12,784 nt of DNA. Source: Candidatus Gastranaerophilales bacterium. GTDB lineage: Bacteria; Cyanobacteriota; Vampirovibrionia; Gastranaerophilales; Gastranaerophilaceae. The notes under the pieces were generated by a model that made no database searches, had not been told where the DNA came from, and was given only the letters and a program-made list of their open reading frames with translations. Of the stretch, positions 1 through 8,255 are shown one piece after another. The stretch is from positions 1-12,784 of the forward strand of contig CANQOM010000033.1 of NCBI GenBank assembly GCA_947625445.1, given 5' to 3'. Position 1 is the stretch's first letter. Every line of letters starts with the position of its first letter. Both the position numbers and the translations under genes were made by a program.

Positions 1-874
1 CAGTGTATGCGGAAAAGTAAGAGCGTTACTTTCAGATTCCGGTGAAAGAATAAAAGAAGCAGGTCCTTCAACTCCGGTTGAAATATTAGGTTTAACAGAA
101 GTTCCTCAAGCCGGTGATACATTTGAAGCAGTTGAAAATGAAAAAATAATGAGAGCTATTTGTGAAGAAAGAAAAGAAAAAGAAAGAAATACTAAATTAG
201 ATAGTATGAAGCCTGCTCATATAAGAAATGAACAAGTCAATTCTGATGATAATATTAAACATTTGAATCTCATTATTAAAGCTAATACCCACGGAAGTGC
301 AGAAGCGGTTTCTCAAGGGGTATCACAACTGGAATCCAAAGAAATAATTACTAAAATAGTACATGTTGGTGTAGGAGATATATCAGAAGCTGATGTAATG
401 CTTGCCAGCGCAAGTAATGCTATTATTTTAGGTTTTACTGTTAAAGAAGATGCTAATGCCCAAATTGCTGCTGAAAGAGAAGGTGTGTTAATAAAAAAAT
501 ATAATATAATTTATCAGGTTTTGGAAGATTTGGAACAAACAATGCTGAATTTGTTACAACCTGAAATTAAAGAAATTGCATTGGGTCAAGCTGAAGTGAG
601 ACAAGTATTTACTGTTGGTAAAACAACAAAAATAGCAGGATGTTATGTCACAGAAGGTAAAATTGCACGAAATAAGACTGCTATTGTTGAGCGTGACGGA
701 ATCGAAATCTTTAAAGGACAGATTGACCAGTTAAAAAGATTTAAAGACGATGTAAAAGAAGTTGCTCAAGGTTTTGAATGCGGTATTTCATTTGAAAAAT
801 TTAATGATATTAAGGAAGGCGATATTATTAAAGTTTCTACAACTGAAGAAATTGAACGTCAGATATTAGTTTAA
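1..874 (+). CDS. infB: Translation initiation factor IF-2, C-terminal part (5' end outside window)
   Basis: IF-2 is the GTPase that places initiator fMet-tRNA on the 30S subunit and promotes 50S joining. Only the last 290 residues are present; the reading frame is open from base 2 and enters mid-protein. The fragment starts in the beta-barrel domain after the G domain, with the family signature GKVRAL...KEAGPSTPVEILGL. Domain III follows, running from about NLIIKANTHGSAEA to the region around LNLLQPEIKE. The C-terminal fMet-tRNA-binding barrel comes last and shows AGCYVTEGKIARN and FKDDVKEVAQGFECGI, all strongly conserved. The ATG at 149 is an internal methionine, not a start. The gene ends at TAA 872-874, 15 bp before rbfA, in the common infB-rbfA-truB order. 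The GTP-binding domain cannot be checked because it lies outside the window. Confidence 0.97.
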   Translation, partial: SVCGKVRALLSDSGERIKEAGPSTPVEILGLTEVPQAGDTFEAVENEKIMRAICEERKEKERNTKLDSMKPAHIRNEQVNSDDNIKHLNLIIKANTHGSAEAVSQGVSQLESKEIITKIVHVGVGDISEADVMLASASNAIILGFTVKEDANAQIAAEREGVLIKKYNIIYQVLEDLEQTMLNLLQPEIKEIALGQAEVRQVFTVGKTTKIAGCYVTEGKIARNKTAIVERDGIEIFKGQIDQLKRFKDDVKEVAQGFECGISFEKFNDIKEGDIIKVSTTEEIERQILV

Positions 875-889
875 AATACGGAGATATCT

Positions 890-1240
890 ATGTCATTAAG
901 AAATGAACGAGTAAGAAAAACATTGATGAAAGAAATTGCTGATATTATTCAAAAGCAATTAAAAGATTCAAGGATACAAGGGATTGTATCAATAACTGAT
1001 ATAGAAATTTCTCATGACAATTCATATGCAAAAGTATATTATTCCGTATATGCCCCTGAAGAAGAGAAAAAGAATACAATTCAGGCGATAACGGATAATA
1101 CTTCTAAAATAAGATATGAAGTAGGCAAAAAGGTTAGATTAAGATTAACACCCGAATTAAGATTTATTCCTGATGATTCTTTAGAACGTGGAGCAAATGT
1201 CACTGAAATAATTAATAAAATATCCAGAGGCGAGATATAG
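890..1240 (+). CDS. rbfA: 30S ribosome-binding factor A
   Basis: RbfA is a small KH-fold protein that binds immature 30S subunits and helps 16S rRNA 5'-end maturation and cold adaptation. The 116 residues are the usual length. The N-terminal helix shows the family pattern RNERVRKTLMKEIADIIQ, and the core reads DSRIQGIVSITDIEIS then YAKVYYSVY. The C-terminal end has LRLTPELRFIPDDSLERG, matching the conserved 'R..P.L.F..D.S...G' ending. The start is supported by GGAG at 880-883, six bases before the ATG. It sits 15 bp after infB and 5 bp before truB, so it is almost certainly co-transcribed with both. Confidence 0.96.
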   Translation: MSLRNERVRKTLMKEIADIIQKQLKDSRIQGIVSITDIEISHDNSYAKVYYSVYAPEEEKKNTIQAITDNTSKIRYEVGKKVRLRLTPELRFIPDDSLERGANVTEIINKISRGEI

Positions 1241-1245
1241 AATTA

Positions 1246-2103
1246 ATGTTTGGTTTCTTAAATATAAATAAACCAAAAGGCGTTACCTCTCATAAAGTTA
1301 TTTCTATTTTAAGGAAAATAACAAGTATTAAACAAATTGGACATGCCGGAACTTTAGACCCTTTAGCACAAGGAGTTTTGCCTGTTGCTATTGGTAAAGC
1401 AGTAAAATTAATAGACTTCTTACAGGAAAGAAAGTGTTATCAAGTATCATTAAATTTTGGGTTTATATCGGATACTTATGATATTGAAGGAAATGTAGAA
1501 AATACAAACAGTAGGAAAGTAAAACTTAACGAGGTAAAAGAGGCATTAAGTAAGTTTAAGGGTGAAATAAAACAAACACCGCCTGTATATTCAGCAGTGC
1601 ATTATAAAGGAAAAAGGTTATATGAGCTTGCAAGAAAAGGACAGATACCTGTTGATATCAAACAAAGAATAATTACTGTTTATAAAAATGAAATTTTAAA
1701 TTTTGATTATGAAAATCAAATACTTAATTTAAATATAGAGTGTTCAAAAGGGACTTATATAAGAAGCATTGTACATGATTTAGGGTTAGTTTTAGGTACG
1801 GGAGCAATAATGAAAGAACTTGTTAGAACAAAATCAGCGGGTATGTCCATAGAAAACTCTTTAAAATTAACTGAAAATATAACTAAAAAGGAAATAGAAA
1901 ATAATCTTATTAATCCTTTAAATATAATTGATATGGATTCTATAGAAATAAAAGAAGAAGAATTTAAAAAAATTGTAAATGGAAATAAATATAAAAATGT
2001 TACACAAAAAGAAGGTCAATTACTTTTAACTAAGGAAGGTAATGTAATAGCAATTGCAATAGCAGATTCTGATTATATACAACCAAGGAAAATACTTATA
2101 TGA
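1246..2103 (+). CDS. truB: tRNA pseudouridine-55 synthase TruB
   Basis: TruB isomerises U55 to pseudouridine in the T-loop of tRNAs. The N-terminal block LNINKPKGVTSHKV is typical, and the catalytic motif GHAGTLDPLAQGVLP carries the nucleophile Asp at residue 38. Further conserved blocks are TPPVYSAVHYKGKRLYELARKG and CSKGTYIRSIVHDLG. The last 55 or so residues resemble a small PUA-like RNA-binding domain ending in PRKILI. Length, 285 residues, is normal. Ribosome-binding sequence is modest (AGAGG 1226-1230 and GAG 1232-1234, inside the end of rbfA), as expected for a gene translated by re-initiation. The TGA stop overlaps the next start as ATGA (2100-2103). Confidence 0.97.
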   Translation: MFGFLNINKPKGVTSHKVISILRKITSIKQIGHAGTLDPLAQGVLPVAIGKAVKLIDFLQERKCYQVSLNFGFISDTYDIEGNVENTNSRKVKLNEVKEALSKFKGEIKQTPPVYSAVHYKGKRLYELARKGQIPVDIKQRIITVYKNEILNFDYENQILNLNIECSKGTYIRSIVHDLGLVLGTGAIMKELVRTKSAGMSIENSLKLTENITKKEIENNLINPLNIIDMDSIEIKEEEFKKIVNGNKYKNVTQKEGQLLLTKEGNVIAIAIADSDYIQPRKILI

Positions 2104-2118
2104 GAAAAATACTTATAT
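2089..2118 (+). repeat. 13-bp direct repeat across the truB stop / next start
   Basis: The 13-mer AAAATACTTATAT occurs at 2089-2101 and again at 2106-2118, offset by 17 bp. The first copy encodes the C-terminal end of TruB (RKILI) and the second encodes the start of the next protein (MRKILI), in a different frame. It looks like a short tandem duplication at the gene junction; chance similarity in AT-rich DNA remains possible. Confidence 0.6.
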
Positions 2119-2945
2119 TATTTTGTTTATTTATAGGGCTGAATATGAATGAGGTTAGTGCTTATAATATCATTTGTCCGTCAGAAACTATAAATATTCA
2201 AGAGGAAGAAACATTTTTTAATAAAATATCAGGTTTAAATTTTGCTTCAAAACAAATTGCACAAGCAATAATTCAAAAAGAAATTAATGATGAATTAGAT
2301 TCTAAGATTGTTGCCGAATTGGAAATTTTTTCAATTAAACAATTAAAAAAAGGTGAATTTAAAAGTCTTTCTTTAAAAAGTGATAATCTTAAGTATAGAG
2401 CGTTGAGTCTGACTGATTTTTATGCACAAAGCATTTGTCCTTTTAATAAAGTAGTATATACAAATAAAAGAATATATTTTCAACATGATATCCCTTTTAA
2501 GTATAAAGCTAAAATAACGAATACTGATATACAAAACATAATTCAATCAAAAGAATTTCAAAATGAATTAAAAAGAAGTTCAATAAAAATAAACGGAGTG
2601 AAAGTTTTTGAATTTAAACAACCGATTGTTGAGATTAAAAATAATAAATTATTTTTTCAAATACCTGTAAAAACTATGTTTGGAAGTGTAAAAATTAAAT
2701 TTTATACTGACATTGAAGTACAAAATGATAAAATAGTATTAAAAAATATCACATTCAGTTCAAAAAGTAATATAATTAGTGATAGCATGTTAGAACCCGT
2801 ATTAACTACTATAAATCCTATATCATATGAAACGAAGTCATTGAACGGGAAATTTTGTAATATACATATAACAGAAGCAAAAATTTCTGATAATATAATA
2901 TATATAAACGGGATATTTATAATAAATAAGAACTACGGAAAATAA
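2100..2945 (+). CDS. Secreted DUF2993 (LmeA-like) family protein
   Basis: The protein has 281 residues. Residues 1-21 form a signal peptide: basic MRK, a hydrophobic run ILILFCLFIGL, and a likely cut after VSA. The mature part is rich in beta strands. It has a DUF2993-like layout: an amphipathic helix (about 48-66), then FKSLSLKSDNLKYRALSLTDF (87-107) matching the family's 'l.sl.l.g.nl...gl.l..l' stretch. A second block at 134-157 (KAKITNTDIQNIIQSKEFQNEL) matches the 'a.it..dl...l.s..l...l' stretch. DUF2993 proteins occur in cyanobacteria and actinobacteria; the mycobacterial member LmeA acts in envelope glycolipid synthesis. A similar periplasmic lipid-binding role here is inference. It overlaps truB by 4 bp and is followed after 1 bp by the GerMN gene, so the two are probably expressed together. 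AAGGA at 2085-2089 lies ten bases before the ATG. Confidence 0.65.
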   Translation: MRKILILFCLFIGLNMNEVSAYNIICPSETINIQEEETFFNKISGLNFASKQIAQAIIQKEINDELDSKIVAELEIFSIKQLKKGEFKSLSLKSDNLKYRALSLTDFYAQSICPFNKVVYTNKRIYFQHDIPFKYKAKITNTDIQNIIQSKEFQNELKRSSIKINGVKVFEFKQPIVEIKNNKLFFQIPVKTMFGSVKIKFYTDIEVQNDKIVLKNITFSSKSNIISDSMLEPVLTTINPISYETKSLNGKFCNIHITEAKISDNIIYINGIFIINKNYGK

Positions 2946-2946
2946 A

Positions 2947-3579
2947 ATGAGTAATTTATCAAAAATAGTAATATTAGTAATTTTAGTTTTAACATTTTTC
3001 TTTGTTAAGGAGAAATTTGGTGGAAATATATCCGGATTTGATGTTATGAAAGAGGTAAAAAAGGTTGAATTACCTCAATTTCCAGATAAAAAAGAATCAG
3101 AAGTTGTAAAAAAATCGGAAATGTTACCTGAAACAGATAAAAAGATAATTACTGAAAAAGAGACAGTATCATTATATTTTCTGGCTTTAGATTCAAATTC
3201 AAACGGAGTTTATAAAATAGTACAAAAGGAAGTACCGCAAGGTAAAGATAAGTTTGAATTTGCAATAAGAGAATTATTAAAAGGTCCGGGAGTTGTTGAA
3301 AAATCTTTCGGAACTTATAGTGAAATTCCATCAGAAACCAAACTTTTAAGAATAAAACAAACCGGTAACAAGATAATAATAGACTTTAGTTCGGATTTCC
3401 AATACGGCGGAGGAACAGACAGTATTTATTCTCGAATGATGCAATTAATAAAAACATCTTTGGCTAATTCTAAAAATAAAAAGATATATTTATATTTAGA
3501 TGGAAAACAAGTTAATTGTATTGGCGGAGAAGGAATAATGATTACTCAACCGTTAAATGAAAATTCTTTAGAAGTTTAG
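2947..3579 (+). CDS. Membrane-anchored GerMN-domain protein
   Basis: The protein has 210 residues. Residues 6-20 (KIVILVILVLTFFFV) form one uncleaved membrane anchor with no lipobox Cys. A charged, Lys/Glu-rich linker follows (21-72). Residues 73-200 look like a GerMN domain: VSLYFLALDSN, then FAIRELLKGPG (105-115), SEIPSETKLLRI (125-136), the strand NKIIIDFSSDF (141-151) and a closing YLYLDGKQV...GGEG. GerMN is named for spore-germination protein GerM but is common in non-sporulating bacteria, where its molecular role is unclear; it is probably extracytoplasmic and may bind cell wall or other proteins. No sporulation gene is nearby. The gene starts one base after the preceding stop, with CGGAAA about six bases before its ATG, and ends one base from the convergent recN stop. 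Confidence 0.82.
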   Translation: MSNLSKIVILVILVLTFFFVKEKFGGNISGFDVMKEVKKVELPQFPDKKESEVVKKSEMLPETDKKIITEKETVSLYFLALDSNSNGVYKIVQKEVPQGKDKFEFAIRELLKGPGVVEKSFGTYSEIPSETKLLRIKQTGNKIIIDFSSDFQYGGGTDSIYSRMMQLIKTSLANSKNKKIYLYLDGKQVNCIGGEGIMITQPLNENSLEV

Positions 3580-3580
3580 T

Positions 3581-5233
3581 TTATATAGCAAGAAGAGTTC
3601 TTGCAAAAGATTCTGATTCTTCATTTATTTCACCTGCTGCAAGAAGAGCTATAGCTTTTACTCTGTTTTCGCCTTGTAAATTATAAACTTTTACTTTTGT
3701 TATATCTGTTTGCTCTTTTTTTACATAAAAATGTGAATCTGCTTTTGATGCAATGATTGGCTGATGTGTAATTAAAATTATTTGATGTGATTTGGATAAA
3801 TTTGAAATAGAATCAGCAACAACTTGCGAAGCTTTTCCTGAAATACCGGTATCTATCTCATCAAAAATTACTGTATTTGTTTTATCAGCATTAGCAAAAA
3901 TTGTTTTAATTGCAAGCATAATTCTTGAAATTTCTCCTCCTGATGCAACTTTAGAAATGGGTTTTAAATCTTCGGATACGTTTGTAGAAATATAAAATTC
4001 AACTTTTTCCATCCCTTTTTCTGTCATTTCAGAAGGAATTATTTCTATATTAAATCTTGATTTTGGCAATTCCAGTTTTTCTAATTCTTTTGTTACTTTA
4101 TCAGACAATGTTTTTGCCAATTCGGTTCTTGTATTGCTGATTGTTTGACCAAGTTCATTTAACTCGGATTTTGTATTATTTATTGCTTTCTCAATATGTA
4201 TAATATTATCTTGAGAACATTCAATGCTCTCAAGCTCTTGAGATAAGTTCTGATAAGTGTTTAAAATATCTTGTAATGAATTGCCATATTTTCTTTTCAA
4301 TTTATCTAAAAGGCTTAATCTTTCACATATAATATCCATTCTCTCATTATCATTTTCTTTTGACTCTGAATAATTTCTTAATGAATTAGCAATTTCTTTT
4401 AAATTTTCATAGGTATTATTAAAATTTTCTTCAATTTCAGATGTGGATTCATCTAACTTCGCAAGCTTAGAAATGTTTGTTTTAATATTTGACATTGCAT
4501 CAATAATATTTGAATCATCTCCATACAAACTCCAATATGATGAATACGAAAGTTCTTTCAATTTCTCAATATTTGATAAAATATCAAGTTCCTTTTCGAG
4601 TGTTTCACATTCATTTATATCTGTAATTTGCGCATCTTCTATTTCTTTTATTTGAAATTTCAATAAATCAGAATGTTGTGAAGCATTATTAACCAATGTT
4701 TTTGCTTCTTCCAAGTTTTTATTTAATTGAAGCAGTTTATGATACTTTTCTTTAAATATCTCAACTCTTTCTTTATGTTCTTTATCTGCAAAATTATCAA
4801 GAAGTATTATATGATTTTTTGGTTGGACATAATTATAATTTTGATGTTGAGTATGTATATCAAGTAATTTTTCTCTTATTTCTTTAATAAAATCCTGAGT
4901 GACCATTATTCCGTTAATTCTGAATCTGTTAGCAGATGGTAAAATTTCTCTTGATATAACAAGTTCATTGTTTAAAACTTCAATACCATTATCATTCAAT
5001 ATAGATTTATCAAAATCATTTTGCAATTCTATTAATAATTCAATATATGCCTTATCTGCATTTGATTTAATAACATCTTTAGAAATTTTAGCACCTAACG
5101 CACTATCAATGGCACCTATAATAATACTTTTACCTGCACCTGTTTCCCCGGTAAAAACATTAAATCCTTTATCAAATTCCAGTGTTATATCATCAATAAG
5201 AATATAATTTTTAATGGTAACAGTTTTTATCAT
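3581..5233 (-). CDS. recN: DNA repair ATPase RecN
   Basis: RecN is an SMC-like ATPase that acts early in double-strand-break repair by holding DNA ends for RecA-dependent recombination. The protein has 550 residues, close to the family norm. Walker A is GETGAGKS at 29-36, next to the N-terminal IKNYILIDDITLEF. The middle (about 150-390) is mostly charged helix consistent with the two coiled-coil arms. The C-terminal half carries the ABC signature ASGGEISRIMLAIK (Ser431-Glu434), Walker B TVIFDEIDTGISG (Asp458, Glu459) and the switch His490 in ITHQP. It begins one base after the nadK stop, with GGAAGGGAT from the end of nadK as ribosome-binding site. nadK-recN adjacency is a recurrent arrangement in bacteria. 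It is the last gene of the minus-strand unit. Confidence 0.97.
   Translation of the reverse strand: MIKTVTIKNYILIDDITLEFDKGFNVFTGETGAGKSIIIGAIDSALGAKISKDVIKSNADKAYIELLIELQNDFDKSILNDNGIEVLNNELVISREILPSANRFRINGIMVTQDFIKEIREKLLDIHTQHQNYNYVQPKNHIILLDNFADKEHKERVEIFKEKYHKLLQLNKNLEEAKTLVNNASQHSDLLKFQIKEIEDAQITDINECETLEKELDILSNIEKLKELSYSSYWSLYGDDSNIIDAMSNIKTNISKLAKLDESTSEIEENFNNTYENLKEIANSLRNYSESKENDNERMDIICERLSLLDKLKRKYGNSLQDILNTYQNLSQELESIECSQDNIIHIEKAINNTKSELNELGQTISNTRTELAKTLSDKVTKELEKLELPKSRFNIEIIPSEMTEKGMEKVEFYISTNVSEDLKPISKVASGGEISRIMLAIKTIFANADKTNTVIFDEIDTGISGKASQVVADSISNLSKSHQIILITHQPIIASKADSHFYVKKEQTDITKVKVYNLQGENRVKAIALLAAGEINEESESFARTLLAI
3588..3604. terminator. Perfect 7-bp hairpin at the convergent gene ends (possible terminator)
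   Basis: GCAAGAA at 3588-3594 and TTCTTGC at 3598-3604 form a perfect 7-bp stem with a 3-base loop. It lies inside the last codons of recN and 8 bp after the stop of the GerMN gene, where both transcription units end. Neither strand has a T tract after the stem, so it is not a classical intrinsic terminator. It may be a weak bidirectional end signal or chance. Confidence 0.3.
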
Positions 5234-5234
5234 A

Positions 5235-6083
5235 TTATCCCTTCCAAGAAAGTCCCCAATGAAGTTTTTCTTTTAGTACGGAATAAAATGAATTTTTTTC
5301 TAGATTTAAAAGAATGAGTTTTGCTCTATATGGGCTTTTTTTAATTTCAATTTCTTCATTAACTCCTAAATCATATGTAGTTTGTCCGTCAGCTGAAATT
5401 TTTAATAATGGTTTATTTTGACTTGATGTTATTTTTATTACTTCATCAGAAGGAATAACAATAGGTCTTGCATTCATTGTATGAGGACAAATTGGGACAA
5501 TAACTATAGCATCAAGGCAAGGTGTAAGTATCGGACCTCCTGCGCTTAAAGTGTATGCAGTTGAACCTGTCGGAGTAGAAATTATTAATCCGTCTGCCAA
5601 ATAATCACAGACAAGATTATCATTTATGTGTACATATAATCTTGATGTTCTTGAAAAACTTTCTCCTTTAATAACAATGTCATTTAATGCATTTAACTTT
5701 CCGTTAAGTGTTGTAAGCATTAATCTGTCTTCTATTTTAAATGAACCGTTTAATATATAATCGATTGCTTTATCTGTTTGTGATGATTTCGCCTGAGATA
5801 AAAATCCTAATCTGCCTAAATTTATGCCCAATATTGGCACTTCATATTTAGCGTAATATCTTGAAGCTTTTAATATTGTTCCGTCACCACCCAGAACTAT
5901 TGCAAAAGTTACTTCTTTATTAAATTCATCCGTTGTGTATATTTTTGAGTTAATATTTTTTGTGTCTAATGTATTTTTTAAAGATTGAGAACTTTCTTCA
6001 GCTTTTACATTATCTTTATTAAAAAATATTCCTACATTTGATAAATTTATTTCATCTGAGCATAAAGATTTAATTATAGTCAT
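5235..6083 (-). CDS. nadK: NAD kinase
   Basis: The enzyme phosphorylates NAD+ to NADP+, the only route to NADP(H) in most bacteria. The 282-residue sequence has the catalytic GGDGT motif at 65-69 in FAIVLGGDGTILKASR (Asp67). NLGRLGFLS follows, then the substrate-binding block STPTGSTAYTLSAGGPI, and CPHTMNARPIVIPSDE near the end. This is the classic NadK (PF01513/PF20143) organisation with no insertion. The start codon shares its A with the stop of the upstream methyltransferase gene (TAATG), and GGAGAAG lies a few bases before it, so coupled translation is likely. The 10 residues after KEKLHW are variable tail. Confidence 0.97.
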   Translation of the reverse strand: MTIIKSLCSDEINLSNVGIFFNKDNVKAEESSQSLKNTLDTKNINSKIYTTDEFNKEVTFAIVLGGDGTILKASRYYAKYEVPILGINLGRLGFLSQAKSSQTDKAIDYILNGSFKIEDRLMLTTLNGKLNALNDIVIKGESFSRTSRLYVHINDNLVCDYLADGLIISTPTGSTAYTLSAGGPILTPCLDAIVIVPICPHTMNARPIVIPSDEVIKITSSQNKPLLKISADGQTTYDLGVNEEIEIKKSPYRAKLILLNLEKNSFYSVLKEKLHWGLSWKG

Positions 6084-6643
6084 TATGCTTCTCCTATTTT
6101 ATATGCCATTAACAATCCGTCAGGTAAATCTAATATTTGAACCTGATATTCCGGATGATTTGAAATTGTATCAACAAAAGGTTTAACTTTTTGAGCATGG
6201 GATGTGATATTATCAGCAAGTATGACACCTCCTTTTTTCAAATGAGGATGAATTACTTTAAAAAATTTAATATATTCTTGTTTGTTTGCATCAATAAATA
6301 CTAAATCAAACATATCAGTTATTTCTGTTTTAATGATATCATAAGCTTGACCGATTTTAAAAGTTGCGAAATCCGATAAACCGCAATCTTGAAAATATTT
6401 TCTTGCAAGACATTGACGTTTTTCCCAAAACTCTATTGTTGTAAGATGACCTTTAGTTTGTTTTAATGCATCAGCTATCCAAAGTCCGGAGTATCCGTTA
6501 GAAGTCCCTAATTCCAATACATTCTTGGCATTCATTAATTTTATAAGCATATTTATAAAATTGCCTGTTTGGTGAGATATATTCCAAAATTCTTCAGATG
6601 TTTCTTCTAATTTCTCCAGTATTTCAGATGTCTTACTGTCCAT
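6083..6643 (-). CDS. Class I SAM-dependent O-methyltransferase (caffeoyl-CoA OMT-like family)
   Basis: The protein has 186 residues and no signal peptide, so it acts in the cytoplasm. The SAM-binding glycine loop is VLELGTSNGYSGLWIADAL (42-60), with the acidic ribose-binding residue Glu71 in TTIEFWEKR. DLVFIDANKQEYIKFF (113-128) and GGVILADNITSH (138-149) match the metal-ligand positions of the cation-dependent Methyltransf_3 family (Asp118, Asp144, Asn145), also seen in plant caffeoyl-CoA O-methyltransferases. The substrate cannot be read from the sequence; bacterial relatives methylate small catechol-type molecules or tRNA uridine (TrmR-type). It is shorter than the typical 210-230 residues, with a compact N-terminus. 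It overlaps the upstream gene by 11 bp, with GGAAAG six bases before its ATG. Confidence 0.85.
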   Translation of the reverse strand: MDSKTSEILEKLEETSEEFWNISHQTGNFINMLIKLMNAKNVLELGTSNGYSGLWIADALKQTKGHLTTIEFWEKRQCLARKYFQDCGLSDFATFKIGQAYDIIKTEITDMFDLVFIDANKQEYIKFFKVIHPHLKKGGVILADNITSHAQKVKPFVDTISNHPEYQVQILDLPDGLLMAYKIGEA

Positions 6644-8255
6644 TTTTTCTTTCCAAAATAGTTATCATATTTATATATTCACTTATGGGCTGCGTTTGAA
6701 CAACTTTATTCTTTTCCATGTCATATACTGCATATTTTAAATCAGACATATTTGTAATAACAGCTAAGTTAGAATTGGGTACGGGTGAAAATGCTTTTGA
6801 AAAACCTTCCATAGGAAGCTTATTACCGGTTACTGTATCATTATTTATATTATATGAATATACACTGTTATCTCCGGCGCACAGAACAAAAATATTTCCA
6901 TTTTTTTCAGTCATATCAACGGGTTTTAAACCAACTTCAATATCTTTTATTCCCGTTGCATATATTTTTAAATTTTCGGTTAATTCACTATCTTTATTAT
7001 TATCTGTAAAATCAACACCACTGAATAAATCTGTAGTTTTTGTTTCTGCTGAATTTTTTTCTTCTTCTTTTATTCTTTTTTCTTTTGAACGATCCTTTTT
7101 AGTTTTTGTGATTTTATTATCTTGTAATAAATCATACCCTACTATCCTGAGTTTTGGCTCAGTTCTTGCTATCATATATATTTTATCCCCGATTAAAATT
7201 AATTTTGTAATATTGGGATAATTTGTAATTAATTTATTTTCATAGTTATTTTCTAAATCCAGAATATAAACATTAGAAGTTTTTAAATCTGTATATGCAA
7301 TTTTTGAACCGTCTTTAGATATTGAAAGTCTTTGAGGGGAGCCTATTAACTGAATTTTTTCTTTTATTGTCATTGTATCTAAATCAATAACAAATAAAGA
7401 TTCATCTGATATACTTGCAATATAAGCTTTGTTATTTATGTCATCCACTGCAATTTCTGAAGGATTTGCAGTTAATGTAATATTCTTTACTATATATTCA
7501 TTTTCAACATCAATAACATCAATATTTTTTTGATTATTCGTTGCGGCAAGCAAAAATTTGCCATTCAATACGGGCTTAACGTCTTTCATAACTCCTGATG
7601 TTTTAAGTGAATAAAGAGGTTCTGAAACTGATGATGAAAAAATTTCAAGATATTCTGTTTGAAAATTATTAACAAAGAATAATTTATTTTTCAGTTCCGC
7701 CGGTACACTGTGACGTTTTGTATCTTGAACTCTTTTCCCATTTGGTAACGGGGCTTGTCTTTTTCCTGTTATAAAGCTTGCGGATTTTGCACTCCCTATT
7801 AAAGGAATTTGTACATCCCCTAAAATTCCTGCTAAGTTTTCAGGGAATACAAGTCCTCTGGGTACCATTAAATCTTGGGGTAATACTCCTGTTTTTACTT
7901 CATCAGGTAAATCGGGAATATTTTTTACTGATAATGTATTAGAATCTACTCTTATGATTTTTAGTAATGAATAATTATTATTGAATACAATGACATCAGG
8001 TAATGAGTCCATTGTTTTATTGGCAGGATATGTTTTAACAACTTCAAGTTTGTCAACTTGTTTTGGATATGCGGGAATTATAGGGATATACATAATGTTA
8101 TCGTTATAGGTTATAACCCCGTCGAATCTTACTGTTGGTATCTTCTTTTGTGCGAAAAGAAAATCTTTTATTTCTTTTGGCAATTGTGAAGCTTGCGCTG
8201 CCATTGAGCTTATTATAAAAATTATTATACTTAATATTAAAGGTTTTATTTTCAT
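6633..8255 (-). CDS. Secreted YVTN-type beta-propeller protein with charged insert
   Basis: The protein has 540 residues. Residues 1-22 are a signal peptide (basic start, hydrophobic LILSIIIFIISSMA, cut likely after AQA), so it is exported. Residues 23-165 are an N-terminal segment I cannot assign. From about 190 the sequence shows repeated 40-45-residue blades: KFLLAATNNQKNIDVIDVEN, KAYIASISDESLFVIDLDT and KIAYTDLKTSNVYILDLEN. These have the 'yva......v.viD..t' pattern of YVTN/YncE-like propellers. A Lys/Glu-rich, probably disordered stretch at about 380-430 interrupts the propeller before two further blade-like units (from IYATGIKDIE, and GNIFVLCAGDNSVYSYNI). No catalytic residues are evident; binding of protein, peptide or cell-wall ligand is a guess. 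It starts 11 bp after dnaJ, with AGGGA near its ATG. Confidence 0.75.
   Translation of the reverse strand: MKIKPLILSIIIFIISSMAAQASQLPKEIKDFLFAQKKIPTVRFDGVITYNDNIMYIPIIPAYPKQVDKLEVVKTYPANKTMDSLPDVIVFNNNYSLLKIIRVDSNTLSVKNIPDLPDEVKTGVLPQDLMVPRGLVFPENLAGILGDVQIPLIGSAKSASFITGKRQAPLPNGKRVQDTKRHSVPAELKNKLFFVNNFQTEYLEIFSSSVSEPLYSLKTSGVMKDVKPVLNGKFLLAATNNQKNIDVIDVENEYIVKNITLTANPSEIAVDDINNKAYIASISDESLFVIDLDTMTIKEKIQLIGSPQRLSISKDGSKIAYTDLKTSNVYILDLENNYENKLITNYPNITKLILIGDKIYMIARTEPKLRIVGYDLLQDNKITKTKKDRSKEKRIKEEEKNSAETKTTDLFSGVDFTDNNKDSELTENLKIYATGIKDIEVGLKPVDMTEKNGNIFVLCAGDNSVYSYNINNDTVTGNKLPMEGFSKAFSPVPNSNLAVITNMSDLKYAVYDMEKNKVVQTQPISEYINMITILERKNGQ

Noticed and set aside
149..874. Separate 241-residue gene starting at ATG 149
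   Set aside because: The frame is open upstream to base 2 and the upstream residues match the IF-2 beta-barrel signature, so this is an internal methionine of infB.
3149..3331. Minus-strand 60-residue frame opposite the GerMN gene
   Set aside because: It lies wholly within a well-supported gene on the other strand, has low-complexity Leu/Phe/Ile content and no ribosome-binding site or family resemblance.
4899..5207. Plus-strand frames opposite recN (also 3792-3995 and 4443-4655)
   Set aside because: They are antisense to conserved RecN motifs, including Walker A and Walker B, and show Ser/Ile/Phe-rich composition typical of reverse-strand shadows in AT-rich DNA.
6718..7221. Plus-strand 167-residue hydrophobic frame opposite the beta-propeller gene
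   Set aside because: It is antisense to blade-coding sequence with a regular repeat pattern; the apparent hydrophobicity reflects the complement of charged codons.
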